Assembly: GCA_022616515.1 (NCBI GenBank)
Contig: JAKEEQ010000100.1
Location: forward strand, 1-36,293
Direction: 5' to 3'
DNA length: 36,293 nucleotides
From: Chloroflexota bacterium
GTDB taxonomy: Bacteria > Chloroflexota > Anaerolineae > Aggregatilineales > J027
Part shown: positions 1-8,553 of the stretch, in pieces
Position numbering within the stretch: the first letter of the stretch is position 1
Layout: each line of letters starts with the position of its first letter
Notes under the pieces: model-generated
What the model was told of the DNA's origin: nothing
Databases searched by the model: none
What the model saw: only the letters and a program-made list of their open reading frames with translations
Made by a program: the position numbers and the translations under genes

Positions 1-1047
1 CAGCAGTTGTTGCCCCACGATGACAGCCCGGAGAACATCGTTGGCATGGCACTCGCCCACGAGCGCAATGGTGATTTTCAGGCAGTTATTGACACGTTGC
101 AGGGGCTGGAAACCTATCCCCCGGCGGCCATTCTCCTCGGCAAGGTCTACTATCTATTGCAGCGTCCCGATGAAGCACTCCATGCCTACCAGCAGGTCCC
201 GGACCATCCACTGGCACGGCTTGGGATGGGCATGGTCACCCGCGACGAAGGGCTTATGCAAGACGTACTTGCCACTGCTCGCCGCCGCAACGAACCTGAC
301 ATCATTCTTCAAGCTCTGTTCGCACTGGCCGGTTACTATCGAGAAGAAGTCCGCCATGCCGCAGCACTCCAACTCAATCAAGAGGCATTTGAATTCGTCA
401 ACAACCGCTACATGGAAGGGCGATTATTAAGCCAGCGGGCCTTGCTGCTGGCTGACATTGGTCAGTTCGAGACCGCTCTCCAACTGCATGAAGGGGCGCT
501 TGAAGCGCTGACTTATTTACGGGGTGAATACTGGGGTAAACTGTTTATGGCCCGCCGTAATGAGGTCCTCAAAGCGATTGGGGAACCCGTGAAGGCCGAT
601 TACCCACGTCCTTTGCCGCTGGATGTACAGCTTGAACAGGCAAAAGGTGACCTGACTCGGCTCCAGCAGTTGTTGGATAAGGACATTCTGTTAATAAATC
701 ACCGCGCACTCGTCTACCGGGGATTGCTGCTGCTGCGACGCGGGCAGGTTCATGAAGCCATGTTCACCTTCGAGCAGGCACTGGTTGCCGCCGACCAGGT
801 TCTCGACCGGACGCCCGGTTATTTTCGCGCCCGTTATACACGCGGTCTGGCACTGGCCGGGATGGCTTTGCGCACAATGGACAATGACCGCATGACGGCG
901 ATTGTTCATGCCCAGGACGCCTATCAGGACGCTTTCCAATCCTGCTCTGCCGCCGGAATCATCGAGCAGGAGACGCAGCTAATTGCTGCACTGGCCCCCC
1001 TTGACGAATCTGAACTACTGGAGCCACTTCTGCGTATTATTGCCTGA
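1..1047 (+). CDS. TPR-repeat protein, 5'-truncated by the window edge
   Basis: The frame is open from base 1 to the TGA at 1045-1047, so at least 348 residues are visible and the true start probably lies upstream. A TTG at 7 is a possible start but has no room for a visible ribosome site. The protein is almost entirely helical and shows degenerate tetratricopeptide pairs: alternating small/aromatic positions such as LGKVYYLLQRPDEALHAYQQ near residue 45, and LLLLRRGQVHEAMFTFEQAL near residue 240. TPR proteins are protein-protein adaptors. No signal peptide or catalytic motif is visible, so the partner and role are unknown. It is followed by repeat DNA and then by an unrelated small gene. TPR fold is fairly certain; function is not. 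Confidence 0.8.
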   Translation, partial: QQLLPHDDSPENIVGMALAHERNGDFQAVIDTLQGLETYPPAAILLGKVYYLLQRPDEALHAYQQVPDHPLARLGMGMVTRDEGLMQDVLATARRRNEPDIILQALFALAGYYREEVRHAAALQLNQEAFEFVNNRYMEGRLLSQRALLLADIGQFETALQLHEGALEALTYLRGEYWGKLFMARRNEVLKAIGEPVKADYPRPLPLDVQLEQAKGDLTRLQQLLDKDILLINHRALVYRGLLLLRRGQVHEAMFTFEQALVAADQVLDRTPGYFRARYTRGLALAGMALRTMDNDRMTAIVHAQDAYQDAFQSCSAAGIIEQETQLIAALAPLDESELLEPLLRIIA

Positions 1048-1070
1048 CAAAAGTGTTGTAGAATTGAAAA

Positions 1071-1107
1071 GTGGTGACATATTGACCGATGAGAGAATGT
1101 CGGATAG
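1071..1107. repeat. dispersed repeat A, copy 1
   Basis: This 37-bp stretch, beginning GTGGTGACATATTGAC, recurs at 24450-24487 in the same orientation with very few differences. It is intergenic in both places, and in the second copy it runs into a GGACAG...CTGTCC hairpin. It does not look coding. Confidence 0.75.
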
Positions 1108-1112
1108 CCATA

Positions 1113-1205
1113 AATCCCGTAGGGACGCCATAGATGGCGTCCGCTAGCTCAACCGCCGTATCATCGGTCAAAGTGTTACCATCACCTAAAATTGACGGTG
1201 AATTA
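1113..1205. repeat. dispersed repeat B (GTAGGGACGC family), copy 1
   Basis: The stretch contains CGTAGGGACGCCAT followed by ATGGCGTCCGC, an inverted pair, and then TCGGTCAAAGTGTTACCATC. The same order of blocks recurs at 13494-13572, with small differences and a roughly 10-bp gap. It ends just before the ribosome site of the next gene, so any N-terminal extension of that gene into this region is repeat, not protein. Confidence 0.7.
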
Positions 1206-1217
1206 GGGGAACCTACA

Positions 1218-1640
1218 ATGGGTAAATTGATCTTAAAAATTTTCATGGTTATATACGTTGGTTTGTATCGTCTGACCAGCGGTCGTATCGGTGGTCGTCT
1301 GATGGGAAACGACGTTTTATTGATAACCACCATTGGACGTAAGAGCGGCAAAAAACGCACCACGCCTGTCATGTATCTGCGTGATGGCGAGCGTTATCTC
1401 GTTACGGCCAGTGCCGGGGGCGGCGATAAGCATCCCGGTTGGTACTGGAATGCTGCTAAGGGCAGCCATCCCGTGCAGATTGAGGTCAAAAAACAAAAAA
1501 TGACTGTTAACGTTGAAGAACCCGAACGCGAAGAACGAGATAAATATTACGAACGCTTCAAGGAATCCAATCCCGGTTTCGCTACATACGAGACCAAAAC
1601 ACATCGTGTCATCCCGGTATTGGTTCTCACGCCGCAATAA
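1218..1640 (+). CDS. Deazaflavin (F420)-dependent nitroreductase-family protein
   Basis: The product is a 140-residue protein of the DUF385/Ddn-like split-barrel family, whose characterised members use F420H2 to reduce quinones or nitro compounds. Visible family features are the N-terminal hydrophobic helix (LILKIFMVIYVGLYRL), the segment LLITTIGRKSGKKRTTPVMY (residues about 35-55), the glycine-rich SAGGGDKHPGWYWN and the late HRVIPVLVLTP strand. The ATG at 1218 is chosen because GGGGA lies about 8 nt upstream. An in-frame upstream ATG at 1134 falls inside a dispersed repeat and lacks a ribosome site. The gene stands alone, converging on the next gene. F420 rather than FMN use is inferred from the family only. 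Confidence 0.85.
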   Translation: MGKLILKIFMVIYVGLYRLTSGRIGGRLMGNDVLLITTIGRKSGKKRTTPVMYLRDGERYLVTASAGGGDKHPGWYWNAAKGSHPVQIEVKKQKMTVNVEEPEREERDKYYERFKESNPGFATYETKTHRVIPVLVLTPQ

Positions 1641-1644
1641 TCCA

Positions 1645-1672
1645 TGCAAAACAGGCTCTCACTGAGAGCCTA
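1645..1672 (-). terminator. Rho-independent terminator of the kinase/FHA operon
   Basis: A perfect 8-bp stem, AGGCTCTC-ACT-GAGAGCCT (1653-1671), overlaps the stop codon of the minus-strand gene. Read on the minus strand it is followed by GTTTTG. It sits between converging genes; the plus-strand side has no U-run. Confidence 0.65.
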
Positions 1673-2131
1673 CTCCATATATTTGCCCAGCATCCCGCGT
1701 GTTTGCTTCTGCACGGCTTTCTGGAAAAACGGCGTCCATCCCAACAGTAACCCCGGCATCCCCAACGCCTGTCGCGACCACCGCCAGAAACTGAAATGGT
1801 CAACATGCTCAATAATCTTGCCGTCTTGAAAATGGAAGCTGGCATCAATGATATTGTGGACCGTGCGCCCCGTCCTTGAAAAAGTATAGGTCGCTTCCCA
1901 GTGAGCTTTCCCCTTGAGGTCATCCGCCCACACGTTGTTGAAGGTAATCTCAAGGTCCTTGCCGCGCTCGGTCAACATGCGCCACATGGCTCCCGCCTGC
2001 TCCCCTTTCAATCCCACAAACACCGGATCCGAAAACGTAATATCCGGGTGATAACAGGCCGCCATTGCCGCCCCGTCTTTATTCTGAAACGCGGTGTAAA
2101 AGTCGTGAATTAACTGCTCGTTCGCGTTCAT
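1670..2131 (-). CDS. SnoaL-like (NTF2-fold) protein
   Basis: The product is 153 residues, the usual size of a single SnoaL/NTF2-like domain. The opening NEQLIHDFYTAFQNKDGAAMAACYHPDITFSDPVF is the classic first helix plus first strand of the family, followed by the curved-sheet strands HWEATYTFSRTGR and the aromatic FQDGKIIEHVDHFSFWRW. Such proteins are small ligand-binding or isomerase-like domains; the ligand here cannot be read from sequence. The ATG at 2131 lies 7 nt after the FHA gene's stop, so this is the last gene of the minus-strand operon. A longer frame reaching 2221 would overlap the FHA gene and does not resemble the family. Confidence 0.8.
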   Translation of the reverse strand: MNANEQLIHDFYTAFQNKDGAAMAACYHPDITFSDPVFVGLKGEQAGAMWRMLTERGKDLEITFNNVWADDLKGKAHWEATYTFSRTGRTVHNIIDASFHFQDGKIIEHVDHFSFWRWSRQALGMPGLLLGWTPFFQKAVQKQTRGMLGKYME

Positions 2132-2138
2132 GATAGGC

Positions 2139-3083
2139 TTATGCCAGTTTGATAGTCGCCGGATTTTCAACCAGGCGTTTGACGTGTGGCAGAATCTTCT
2201 CGACATACGGCGCAATCTCATCCGCTGCGTTCGTCTTGAGGCACTCCTTGAGGACTTCGTGCGCTAAAATGTCGGCATCACGATGCTGTGTCAGATGCTT
2301 CACCACATAATCAATCGTATATTTACCGCGATCCAGCGTCATTTCAATCTTGAGGTCAGGACCGGGTGCGACTCGAATGCTTTCCACCGAGATTTCGGTG
2401 CAGGGCTTGCCCCGCGCCTGATCGACCACGCAGTTAATTTCGCTCAGCGAAGCAAGGACCGGAGTCACGACTTGCTGGAGGATTTTAGCTGTTAAGAAGC
2501 TGGCTGTTGGATGCAAAAGTTCGATACGCACGGTCTGTGACGCTTCGGAATCAACCCGATAGTAGATCCACGACATCAAACTGCCGAGTTCGATCTGGTC
2601 ACTGGATTGAATGGCATACTGCTGGTAGGAGGCCAGCGGCGAACCATTCAGGCGAGTGCCGTTGGCGCTGCCCAGATCTTCAACATAAAATGTATCACCC
2701 GTACGCGTGACCTTGGCATGATTGCGCGAGACTCCGAGAATGTATGCCTGATAGGGTTGCAGATCAATGGTCGGTATTTTGTTGTTCGTGGTTTGACGCC
2801 CCAGAATAATCTCGCGGGCATCCCGCACCACAATCGGTTCCTCATAGCCATCTAGATAGAAGTAAAGCGCGTTTTTATTAAGTTTGGCGAGATCAACCTG
2901 TGGGGCTTGTGCCGTCTTTTCAATCTGTTCTAACGCGATTGTTTTTTCGGCAATGACGGTCGTAAAGCGCACATTACGCCCGGAAAAGTCCAACCCACAA
3001 TTCCCACATTTTACCGCTTCGATTTCGTTCTGTGTCTCGCATCGTGGACATACTTTTTTAACTTGATAAGATGACATGTCCAT
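2139..3083 (-). CDS. FHA-domain protein with N-terminal zinc ribbon
   Basis: The protein has 314 residues. A CPRC...CGNC zinc ribbon occupies residues 12-35. A forkhead-associated domain spans roughly residues 75-170 and shows ILGRQ, the conserved SRNHAKV, and LGSANGTRLNG. FHA domains bind phosphothreonine, so the natural partner is the Ser/Thr kinase encoded immediately upstream, 6 nt away. The C-terminal 140 residues contain no family I recognise. AGGAGAT precedes the start; the second ATG (MSSYQ, at 3077) has better spacing than the first and may be the real start. Role inferred: a phospho-dependent adaptor or kinase substrate at the membrane. Confidence 0.88.
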   Translation of the reverse strand: MDMSSYQVKKVCPRCETQNEIEAVKCGNCGLDFSGRNVRFTTVIAEKTIALEQIEKTAQAPQVDLAKLNKNALYFYLDGYEEPIVVRDAREIILGRQTTNNKIPTIDLQPYQAYILGVSRNHAKVTRTGDTFYVEDLGSANGTRLNGSPLASYQQYAIQSSDQIELGSLMSWIYYRVDSEASQTVRIELLHPTASFLTAKILQQVVTPVLASLSEINCVVDQARGKPCTEISVESIRVAPGPDLKIEMTLDRGKYTIDYVVKHLTQHRDADILAHEVLKECLKTNAADEIAPYVEKILPHVKRLVENPATIKLA

Positions 3084-3089
3084 TATCTC

Positions 3090-5630
3090 CTAATTTTGTA
3101 GGAAGTCTTTACAAGTGAGGTCTCCAGACAGCCCGGATTCGATGTAGGGTTGTAACGCCTCATAAACCTCTGTCTCTGATGCAGCACGGAAATCTTGAAA
3201 GGCTCCCGCCGTATCTCCCTGTCTGCCGCGCACCTCAGCCCGCATCAAATACAGGATCGCAAAGTCAGGATCAATCTCAAGACCCTGCGTATATGACTCC
3301 TCGGCATCGGCGTTATGCCCAAGACTGCATTCAGCCACACCCTTTAGGAGATAGAGATCCGATAGTTCAGGGGCGATTTCAATTGCCTGGCTCACATCCT
3401 CAATAGTAGCATTATACTGCCCGATCACGAAGTTACCATACGCCGATAAAGTATAGGTATAAAGGCTAAGTTCGGTTCTCTGCTCACCATAGGTTGATAC
3501 CAGAATACGTGTCGTCAATTCAGGGTCAGAGAATTTTTCGACGGCAGTTGCAAAGTAACTCCGGGCCACATCAACTTCGCCAAAGCGTACTGTTACCTGT
3601 GCCTGTGTAATATATGGCAAATTATACTGCGGATCTCTGTCGATAGATTGTTGAAAGTCTGCCTGTGCCGCCTCGAAGTCCCGCTCCAGAAAATACATGT
3701 TCCCACGTATCCACCAGATAAACCAGTCATCGGGGTTCTTATCAATGACATTACTGATCAATTCGATGCCGCGTTCTGGTTCTTGCTCTGTCAGTGCATT
3801 TGCCGCCCGGACAATGTCTGATGCATACCAGGCACCACTGCTCACTCGCCCTGCGGTCTCAAGGTCCTGATCGGCCTTTTCAAGGTCACCCGCCTGCTGG
3901 TAGGCAAGGCCACGGAAGTGATAGAGAATAGGATTCAGGGAATCCAGTTGGATGGCACGGTCTATAGCAGCTACCGCTTCAAGAGGGGCATCGAAGTAGT
4001 TGTCAAAATAACTATGCAGGGCGGTTGCTACACTCTGATCCAGTTCTACACCCTGTGATGAATGCCCAACCTCTGAAAGCGCGAGAAAGGCCGCCCCGGA
4101 GTCAAAGGTGTTGCCATTGGCACCATGTAACACGGCTAGCATCGCAATGACATGCTGAGACACATTAAAATGTTCCGTATCGCTAGGAAAACGAAACTGG
4201 AGATTAACCGCATTGGCAACATTTTCAATGGGGATCTTGATTCCCGTGAAATCATCAACATAACCCAGTTCGACGGATATATTGACATCAGCATCCGTGT
4301 AATTTCCCCACACGATGATAGGGGCTTGATTGAAGTTTGCCACTTCCTGTGCCTGCCGTCTTGATGTGACCACACCTGGATAAACCCGTATCTCGCTGTT
4401 CAGGTACGGGACCGAGCGCTCAAACGTCCGGCGCAGGTCATCCACCACAAAACGGGTCACTGTACGATCTTCGGTGTCCACCGGCTCAAAATCTGCCACC
4501 AGAATCATCAGTTCATCTTCCCCAACGGGATCAACCGCAACGATTTCTTGCAGTTCGTCATCGCTTGCCCCGCCATTGTTGGTGTCATTATCGAGGCCAC
4601 CATAGATGAAGATTCCGGCGGCCATGATCGCAATGGCAATAAATGCGCCGATGAGTATCTGAGATACCTGACGCGATGGAGTGCTAGGCTGTGCAACCGG
4701 AATACTCCCGGTGTTCGTGCTGGTAAATGAAGAGCCGACAGGTGGTGGTGTAATCGTCTTAAAGCGCGATTCGCTTAACTGTGTAATCGGAATGCTCGCG
4801 GTCGGGGTGTAGAGAATGCGGATAATATTCTCCAGTTCCGCACCGACCAGCCGCATGCTACCCACCCGCTGATTGGGATCGCGCTTCATCATGAACTCAA
4901 TGAGATGTACCAATTGCACCGGCGCATCCGGGCGCATCTCCAGCGCATTCGGAATTGGCTTGTTCATGACGGCATTCACTACCGCACCGGGGCTGTCCCC
5001 TTCGAACGGCGTTTGCCCGGTCAACATTTCATACATTGTTACGCCGAGTGACCAGATGTCGGAGCGATGGTCCACCGATTTGCCGGAGCAAGCCTCTGGA
5101 CTCAAATAATGATAGGAGCCAAGTACATCACCGGCCTGAGTAAGGCGGGTCTCTTCGTCAAGCCGGGCAATGCCGAAATCCGACAAGTGTGGTGTGCCAT
5201 CTGCGCCGAAAATAATGTTGCTTGGTTTAATATCCCGGTGAATGATGTTCTTGCGGTGGGCACGGGTCAATGCATCCGAAACATCGATGCTAACTTCCAG
5301 CAGACGGGGGATTTCTACCGAACCCTTCTCCTTGAGCAGGTCCCGCAGGGTCCCACCCGCCAGATATTCCATCACAATATAGTGCTGCCCGTTTTCCTCA
5401 CCGGACGAGATGGCCCGCACAATGTTGGGATGATCCAATTCGCTGAGGACCTGTGCTTCGCGCTGGAAACGCGTGATAATGCTGGGATCGCTCTTGACCA
5501 CCTCGGTACGCAGGACTTTGATGGCAACCGGTTTCTGGGTTTCCTTATCAAACGCGCGATATACAGCACCCAGCCCGCCATGTCCAATAACTTCAACAAC
5601 CTCGAATCGATTGGCATATAATGTTGTCAT
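3090..5630 (-). CDS. Transmembrane Ser/Thr protein kinase with extracytoplasmic TPR domain
   Basis: The protein has 846 residues. A PknB-type kinase domain fills residues 8-275: glycine loop GHGGLGAVY (16-24), lysine K38 in VAIKVL, catalytic HRDIKPSN (131-138, D133), DFG (151-153) and SPE (177-179). A Pro/Ser/Thr juxtamembrane linker leads to one membrane helix (about 323-345). The external part begins with an Asp-rich stretch, then a region around 370-520 reminiscent of TolB/adenylate-cyclase-associated domains, and ends in several TPR units (for example LYHFRGLAYQQAGDLEKADQ). The start at 5630 is favoured because its ATG overlaps the TGA of the upstream epimerase gene (ATGA), implying translational coupling, with AGGATCG upstream. 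External signals are probably sensed by the TPR part; the ligand is unknown. Confidence 0.93.
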   Translation of the reverse strand: MTTLYANRFEVVEVIGHGGLGAVYRAFDKETQKPVAIKVLRTEVVKSDPSIITRFQREAQVLSELDHPNIVRAISSGEENGQHYIVMEYLAGGTLRDLLKEKGSVEIPRLLEVSIDVSDALTRAHRKNIIHRDIKPSNIIFGADGTPHLSDFGIARLDEETRLTQAGDVLGSYHYLSPEACSGKSVDHRSDIWSLGVTMYEMLTGQTPFEGDSPGAVVNAVMNKPIPNALEMRPDAPVQLVHLIEFMMKRDPNQRVGSMRLVGAELENIIRILYTPTASIPITQLSESRFKTITPPPVGSSFTSTNTGSIPVAQPSTPSRQVSQILIGAFIAIAIMAAGIFIYGGLDNDTNNGGASDDELQEIVAVDPVGEDELMILVADFEPVDTEDRTVTRFVVDDLRRTFERSVPYLNSEIRVYPGVVTSRRQAQEVANFNQAPIIVWGNYTDADVNISVELGYVDDFTGIKIPIENVANAVNLQFRFPSDTEHFNVSQHVIAMLAVLHGANGNTFDSGAAFLALSEVGHSSQGVELDQSVATALHSYFDNYFDAPLEAVAAIDRAIQLDSLNPILYHFRGLAYQQAGDLEKADQDLETAGRVSSGAWYASDIVRAANALTEQEPERGIELISNVIDKNPDDWFIWWIRGNMYFLERDFEAAQADFQQSIDRDPQYNLPYITQAQVTVRFGEVDVARSYFATAVEKFSDPELTTRILVSTYGEQRTELSLYTYTLSAYGNFVIGQYNATIEDVSQAIEIAPELSDLYLLKGVAECSLGHNADAEESYTQGLEIDPDFAILYLMRAEVRGRQGDTAGAFQDFRAASETEVYEALQPYIESGLSGDLTCKDFLQN

Positions 5631-6583
5631 AAGCGATCCTTTAGATAGTTTTTGTAATAGGGTGATTGTCTCAGGAGCCACCATTTGACAATCCCCGGCA
5701 GCTTGCTTGCCAGTGTCCGCCGGATACCCAGACGGCGCATCAATTCTTCAATAAACTCGTCAAAAGTATAGCGTTGATATTGGAGCAGCGCCTGACTTTC
5801 TGCCGTGTCCATCCAATCTGTATGGAATCGCATTGTCGTGAAGGCTTGCGCCGGAAGTCTGCCCACGCCCATCGCATCAAATATCTTGCCCATGTAATCA
5901 TCATAAACCATCTGGTTAGCTTTGCCACCCGCAATTAATAACGTCTTGTACCAGATTTCATCATGCCCGACACCGTTGGCAATTGCCAGTCCAGCATCAC
6001 GGGTGTCAAGAAACTCAATGCGTTGATCCAGTGGTACTTCAAACATCAGCGGATCGACATTGCCCAGATGAAGTGGTTGAACCGCCGAAAACCGAAAGAT
6101 GGACCAGACAACATCCGAGTCACGGATCATCTGCTCACATTGAATTTTATGCTCGGTGTATAAATCCGTCGGTGTCTGAGGATCGGTTGCCCGGCGCGGC
6201 GGTGGTACATCGTGCATATCCCCATACGTTGCCACCGATGACGCAAAAATAAGTTTCGCCCCGTTGAGATTGTCAAGGATATTGCGCGTTCCCCCAACAT
6301 TCACCGCTTCGGCAAGGTCAGGATTGCGGTCCACGTGGGGCGGGATGATAAACGCGATGTGTGCCACCACATCACACCCATTCACTGCCTTCGCTACATC
6401 TTCGTTGTTGCGCAAATCGCCCCAGACAGTTTCAAAGTTGGCTTCCCGCGCCAGACGAGCCGCCACTTGCCGGTTGCGGCGGGTCGGCACATCAAAACAT
6501 CGTAACTTGTAACCTTTGCGGGCGATCTCAACAACAGCGTTTGAACCTATGTTACCAAATGCACCTGTCAATAAAACTTTCAA
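5627..6583 (-). CDS. NAD(P)-dependent epimerase/dehydratase
   Basis: This is an extended short-chain dehydrogenase of 318 residues. The Rossmann motif TGAFGNIG lies at the N-terminus. The strand with acidic tip LRCFDVPTRR suggests NAD binding. A WGDL motif, a serine in FASSVATYGD and the catalytic-type YTEHK (YxxxK) follow. The substrate is likely a nucleotide sugar or similar but cannot be named. A TTG start at 6583 gives MKVLLTGAFG, the normal family start, with AGGA 7 nt upstream; a GTG at 6586 is an alternative. The TATAAT at 6621-6626 would place transcription start near 6614, excluding the longer frame beginning near 6688. It is the first gene of the epimerase-kinase-FHA-SnoaL operon. 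Confidence 0.88.
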   Translation of the reverse strand: MKVLLTGAFGNIGSNAVVEIARKGYKLRCFDVPTRRNRQVAARLAREANFETVWGDLRNNEDVAKAVNGCDVVAHIAFIIPPHVDRNPDLAEAVNVGGTRNILDNLNGAKLIFASSVATYGDMHDVPPPRRATDPQTPTDLYTEHKIQCEQMIRDSDVVWSIFRFSAVQPLHLGNVDPLMFEVPLDQRIEFLDTRDAGLAIANGVGHDEIWYKTLLIAGGKANQMVYDDYMGKIFDAMGVGRLPAQAFTTMRFHTDWMDTAESQALLQYQRYTFDEFIEELMRRLGIRRTLASKLPGIVKWWLLRQSPYYKNYLKDRL

Positions 6584-6620
6584 CACACCATCCTGACTGG
6601 AACCAACAAAAACTCCTACT

Positions 6621-6626
6621 ATTATA
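6621..6626 (-). promoter_or_regulatory. -10 box of the epimerase/kinase operon
   Basis: A perfect TATAAT on the minus strand lies 37 nt from the chosen TTG start. No good -35 hexamer is visible at 16-18 nt, so the promoter may be activator-dependent or the match may be chance. Confidence 0.45.
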
Positions 6627-6704
6627 CCCACTTTTCCTAACACCATCGTTTTAGTTGAGTTTGTACAACCTGCCCTACGTCCACCCACCGCGCAGATAAC
6701 GAAG

Positions 6705-6733
6705 TTGACCGGGTATGGCCTACATGCTACAAT
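6705..6733 (+). promoter_or_regulatory. Sigma-70-type promoter for the LysM surface-protein gene
   Basis: TTGACC (6705-6710), a 17-nt spacer and TACAAT (6728-6733) give a strong consensus match 41 nt before the ATG at 6775. It faces away from the epimerase operon promoter. Confidence 0.65.
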
Positions 6734-6774
6734 CGCCGCGCAAGCTTACGGCATTATGCAAGGACATTGTATAC

Positions 6775-8481
6775 ATGAAGAAAATATTGGTTTTGGTGCT
6801 CCTGCTTATTGTACTGGCCGTGCCGATGGTGTTGTACAACGCGAACAACCCCGCCGCCGCGCAGGGCACTAACCTGATTCAGAACGGCGCTATGAGTGCG
6901 AACTGGGCCGGTCTTCCAAATAATAAGGGACAGGTACCGCAGCCCTGGCGTGTCTGGGCTGTTGGCGAAGCCCCGATAAGCGACATTCATCAATTTGTCG
7001 AAGAGTACCGGTCTGCCCCGGCTTCCTGGGTGTTCCACTGTGACTATCTGACCTGCCACGCAGGCGGCTATCAGCAGGTCAATGGCACTGCTGTTGGTAC
7101 GACTTATCGGTTCACCATTCACGCCTTTCTCTGGACCTGTAACGATAACGTCAATTCCTGTCGCGACGCGAATGGTCGCTATGCAGATGAAGAATCAAAT
7201 GCGCGAGTTCGCGTGGGAATTGATCCGACTGGTGGTGCAGATGCCAGCAGTCCAAATATTGTATGGAGTGCCTACTCAAAACCGTGGATGAATTTTGAAG
7301 CTCCGCTGACCGTGGATGCTGTGGCGACGGCTGGTTCGATCACTGTGTTCACCGAATGGAGGCAAGATGTCGCGATGTTCAAGAATGAAGTCTACTGGGA
7401 CGATGCCTCACTGGCTGAGTGTACAGCAGCGATGAACTGTAATCCCCTTAATCCGGGAGCCGCCACCACTGACGACGATGATGACGATAGCACCGATCCC
7501 GTCGTTGAACCACCGCAGACAGTTCCATTTGTGCAGCCCCAATCCGCCCGCCCTGACGGTAGTGTGGTCCACGTCGTTGGTGAGGGTGACACCTTCCTGA
7601 GTATTGCCGTTGCCTATCGTCATGTAGCCACCCGCGATGAAATTCTCGCCATCAATGAGTGGGAAGCACCGCCCGGCATTATTACCATCGGGCAGGAGAT
7701 AAAAATCTTGCCACCCGGCTCAGTCGATCCCGATACAGGACGACTGTTAAATCAGCCGGGGCAACAGGCGACAACCGCGCCCACACCGCCGCCACCACCT
7801 TCCGGGGATGCGACCCAGGTTCCAACACCACCGCCGCCCCCTCCAAGTGACAACGGCGAGCCAAGTGCTACCGGAGTGGGACCAAGTACACCGCGCATTG
7901 ATCCAGACGTTGAAAAGGGGGGTAGCCTCATTCCGAAAGAAGGGGCACCCTCCAATTTTTTTGCCTTTAGCAAACGTCGTGTGACTATCACCACCGTCCA
8001 TCAAGGTAATGGCAGTGGCACGGTTTGTGTCAAATTCTTTGAAGACCTCGATTCGGATTTATTACACACCAACACCGAAAGCATCATCTCTGGCGGTTCC
8101 TTCACACTGGACAAAACCAGCTATGACGTGAATGATCTCACCTGTATTGACAATGTACAGGCTGGACGTCAGACACTTACAGCATCCGCCCCCAGCGGTT
8201 ATGGCTTTATCAGCAGTCCGGAGTTGGAGGTGCGCGTGTTCCCCAACCGCGACGTTCTGGTCGAATTCAGCCTGCAACAGGGCGCAGCCATCCCCGACAG
8301 CGCCCCCGCTGTTGAGGAAGAACCCCTTGTGTCAACCGACATCGCGACGGTGGTTGTCGAGGAAGATAAAGATAGCGACATCTCCCAATTCTTGAGCGAC
8401 TACGCCTCTTATATCATGTTTGCGGTGGCTGGTTTGGTTGGCCTTGTCAGCATGATCATTGTATGGTCCTATCGTCGTTGA
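6775..8481 (+). CDS. Secreted, membrane-anchored LysM protein with Pro-rich linkers
   Basis: The protein has 568 residues. An N-terminal signal/anchor helix (residues 4-20, LVLVLLLIVLAVPMVL) ends near an A-A-A-Q site. A beta-rich domain of about 200 residues (NLIQNGAMSANW... onward) resembles carbohydrate-binding jelly-roll modules. An Asp run and Pro-rich linker follow, then a LysM domain (VVHVVGEGDTFLSIAVAYR ... GQEIKILPPG, about residues 262-310), a second long Pro/Thr linker and another beta-domain. One C-terminal helix (YIMFAVAGLVGLVSMIIVW) is followed by YRR. LysM usually binds glycan chains; here it suggests attachment to cell-surface polymer. The start is chosen for AAGGA upstream and the signal peptide; an upstream in-frame ATG at 6715 lies inside the promoter. 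Confidence 0.82.
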   Translation: MKKILVLVLLLIVLAVPMVLYNANNPAAAQGTNLIQNGAMSANWAGLPNNKGQVPQPWRVWAVGEAPISDIHQFVEEYRSAPASWVFHCDYLTCHAGGYQQVNGTAVGTTYRFTIHAFLWTCNDNVNSCRDANGRYADEESNARVRVGIDPTGGADASSPNIVWSAYSKPWMNFEAPLTVDAVATAGSITVFTEWRQDVAMFKNEVYWDDASLAECTAAMNCNPLNPGAATTDDDDDDSTDPVVEPPQTVPFVQPQSARPDGSVVHVVGEGDTFLSIAVAYRHVATRDEILAINEWEAPPGIITIGQEIKILPPGSVDPDTGRLLNQPGQQATTAPTPPPPPSGDATQVPTPPPPPPSDNGEPSATGVGPSTPRIDPDVEKGGSLIPKEGAPSNFFAFSKRRVTITTVHQGNGSGTVCVKFFEDLDSDLLHTNTESIISGGSFTLDKTSYDVNDLTCIDNVQAGRQTLTASAPSGYGFISSPELEVRVFPNRDVLVEFSLQQGAAIPDSAPAVEEEPLVSTDIATVVVEEDKDSDISQFLSDYASYIMFAVAGLVGLVSMIIVWSYRR

Positions 8482-8553
8482 GGGAATATTAATCTTTTTC
8501 CCGTATTATGGTGACGTGAAATCGAGATGCCTGAGTATTCCCAGGAAGACTCC

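Noticed and set aside
1134-1217. N-terminal extension of the nitroreductase-like gene
   Set aside because: It lies in a dispersed repeat and has no ribosome site; the ATG at 1218 does.
5067-5621. 184-codon plus-strand frame opposite the kinase gene
   Set aside because: It mirrors conserved kinase-domain codons and is a shadow frame.
7747-8004. Gly-rich minus-strand frames opposite the Pro-rich linker
   Set aside because: They are antisense to Pro codons, without independent support.
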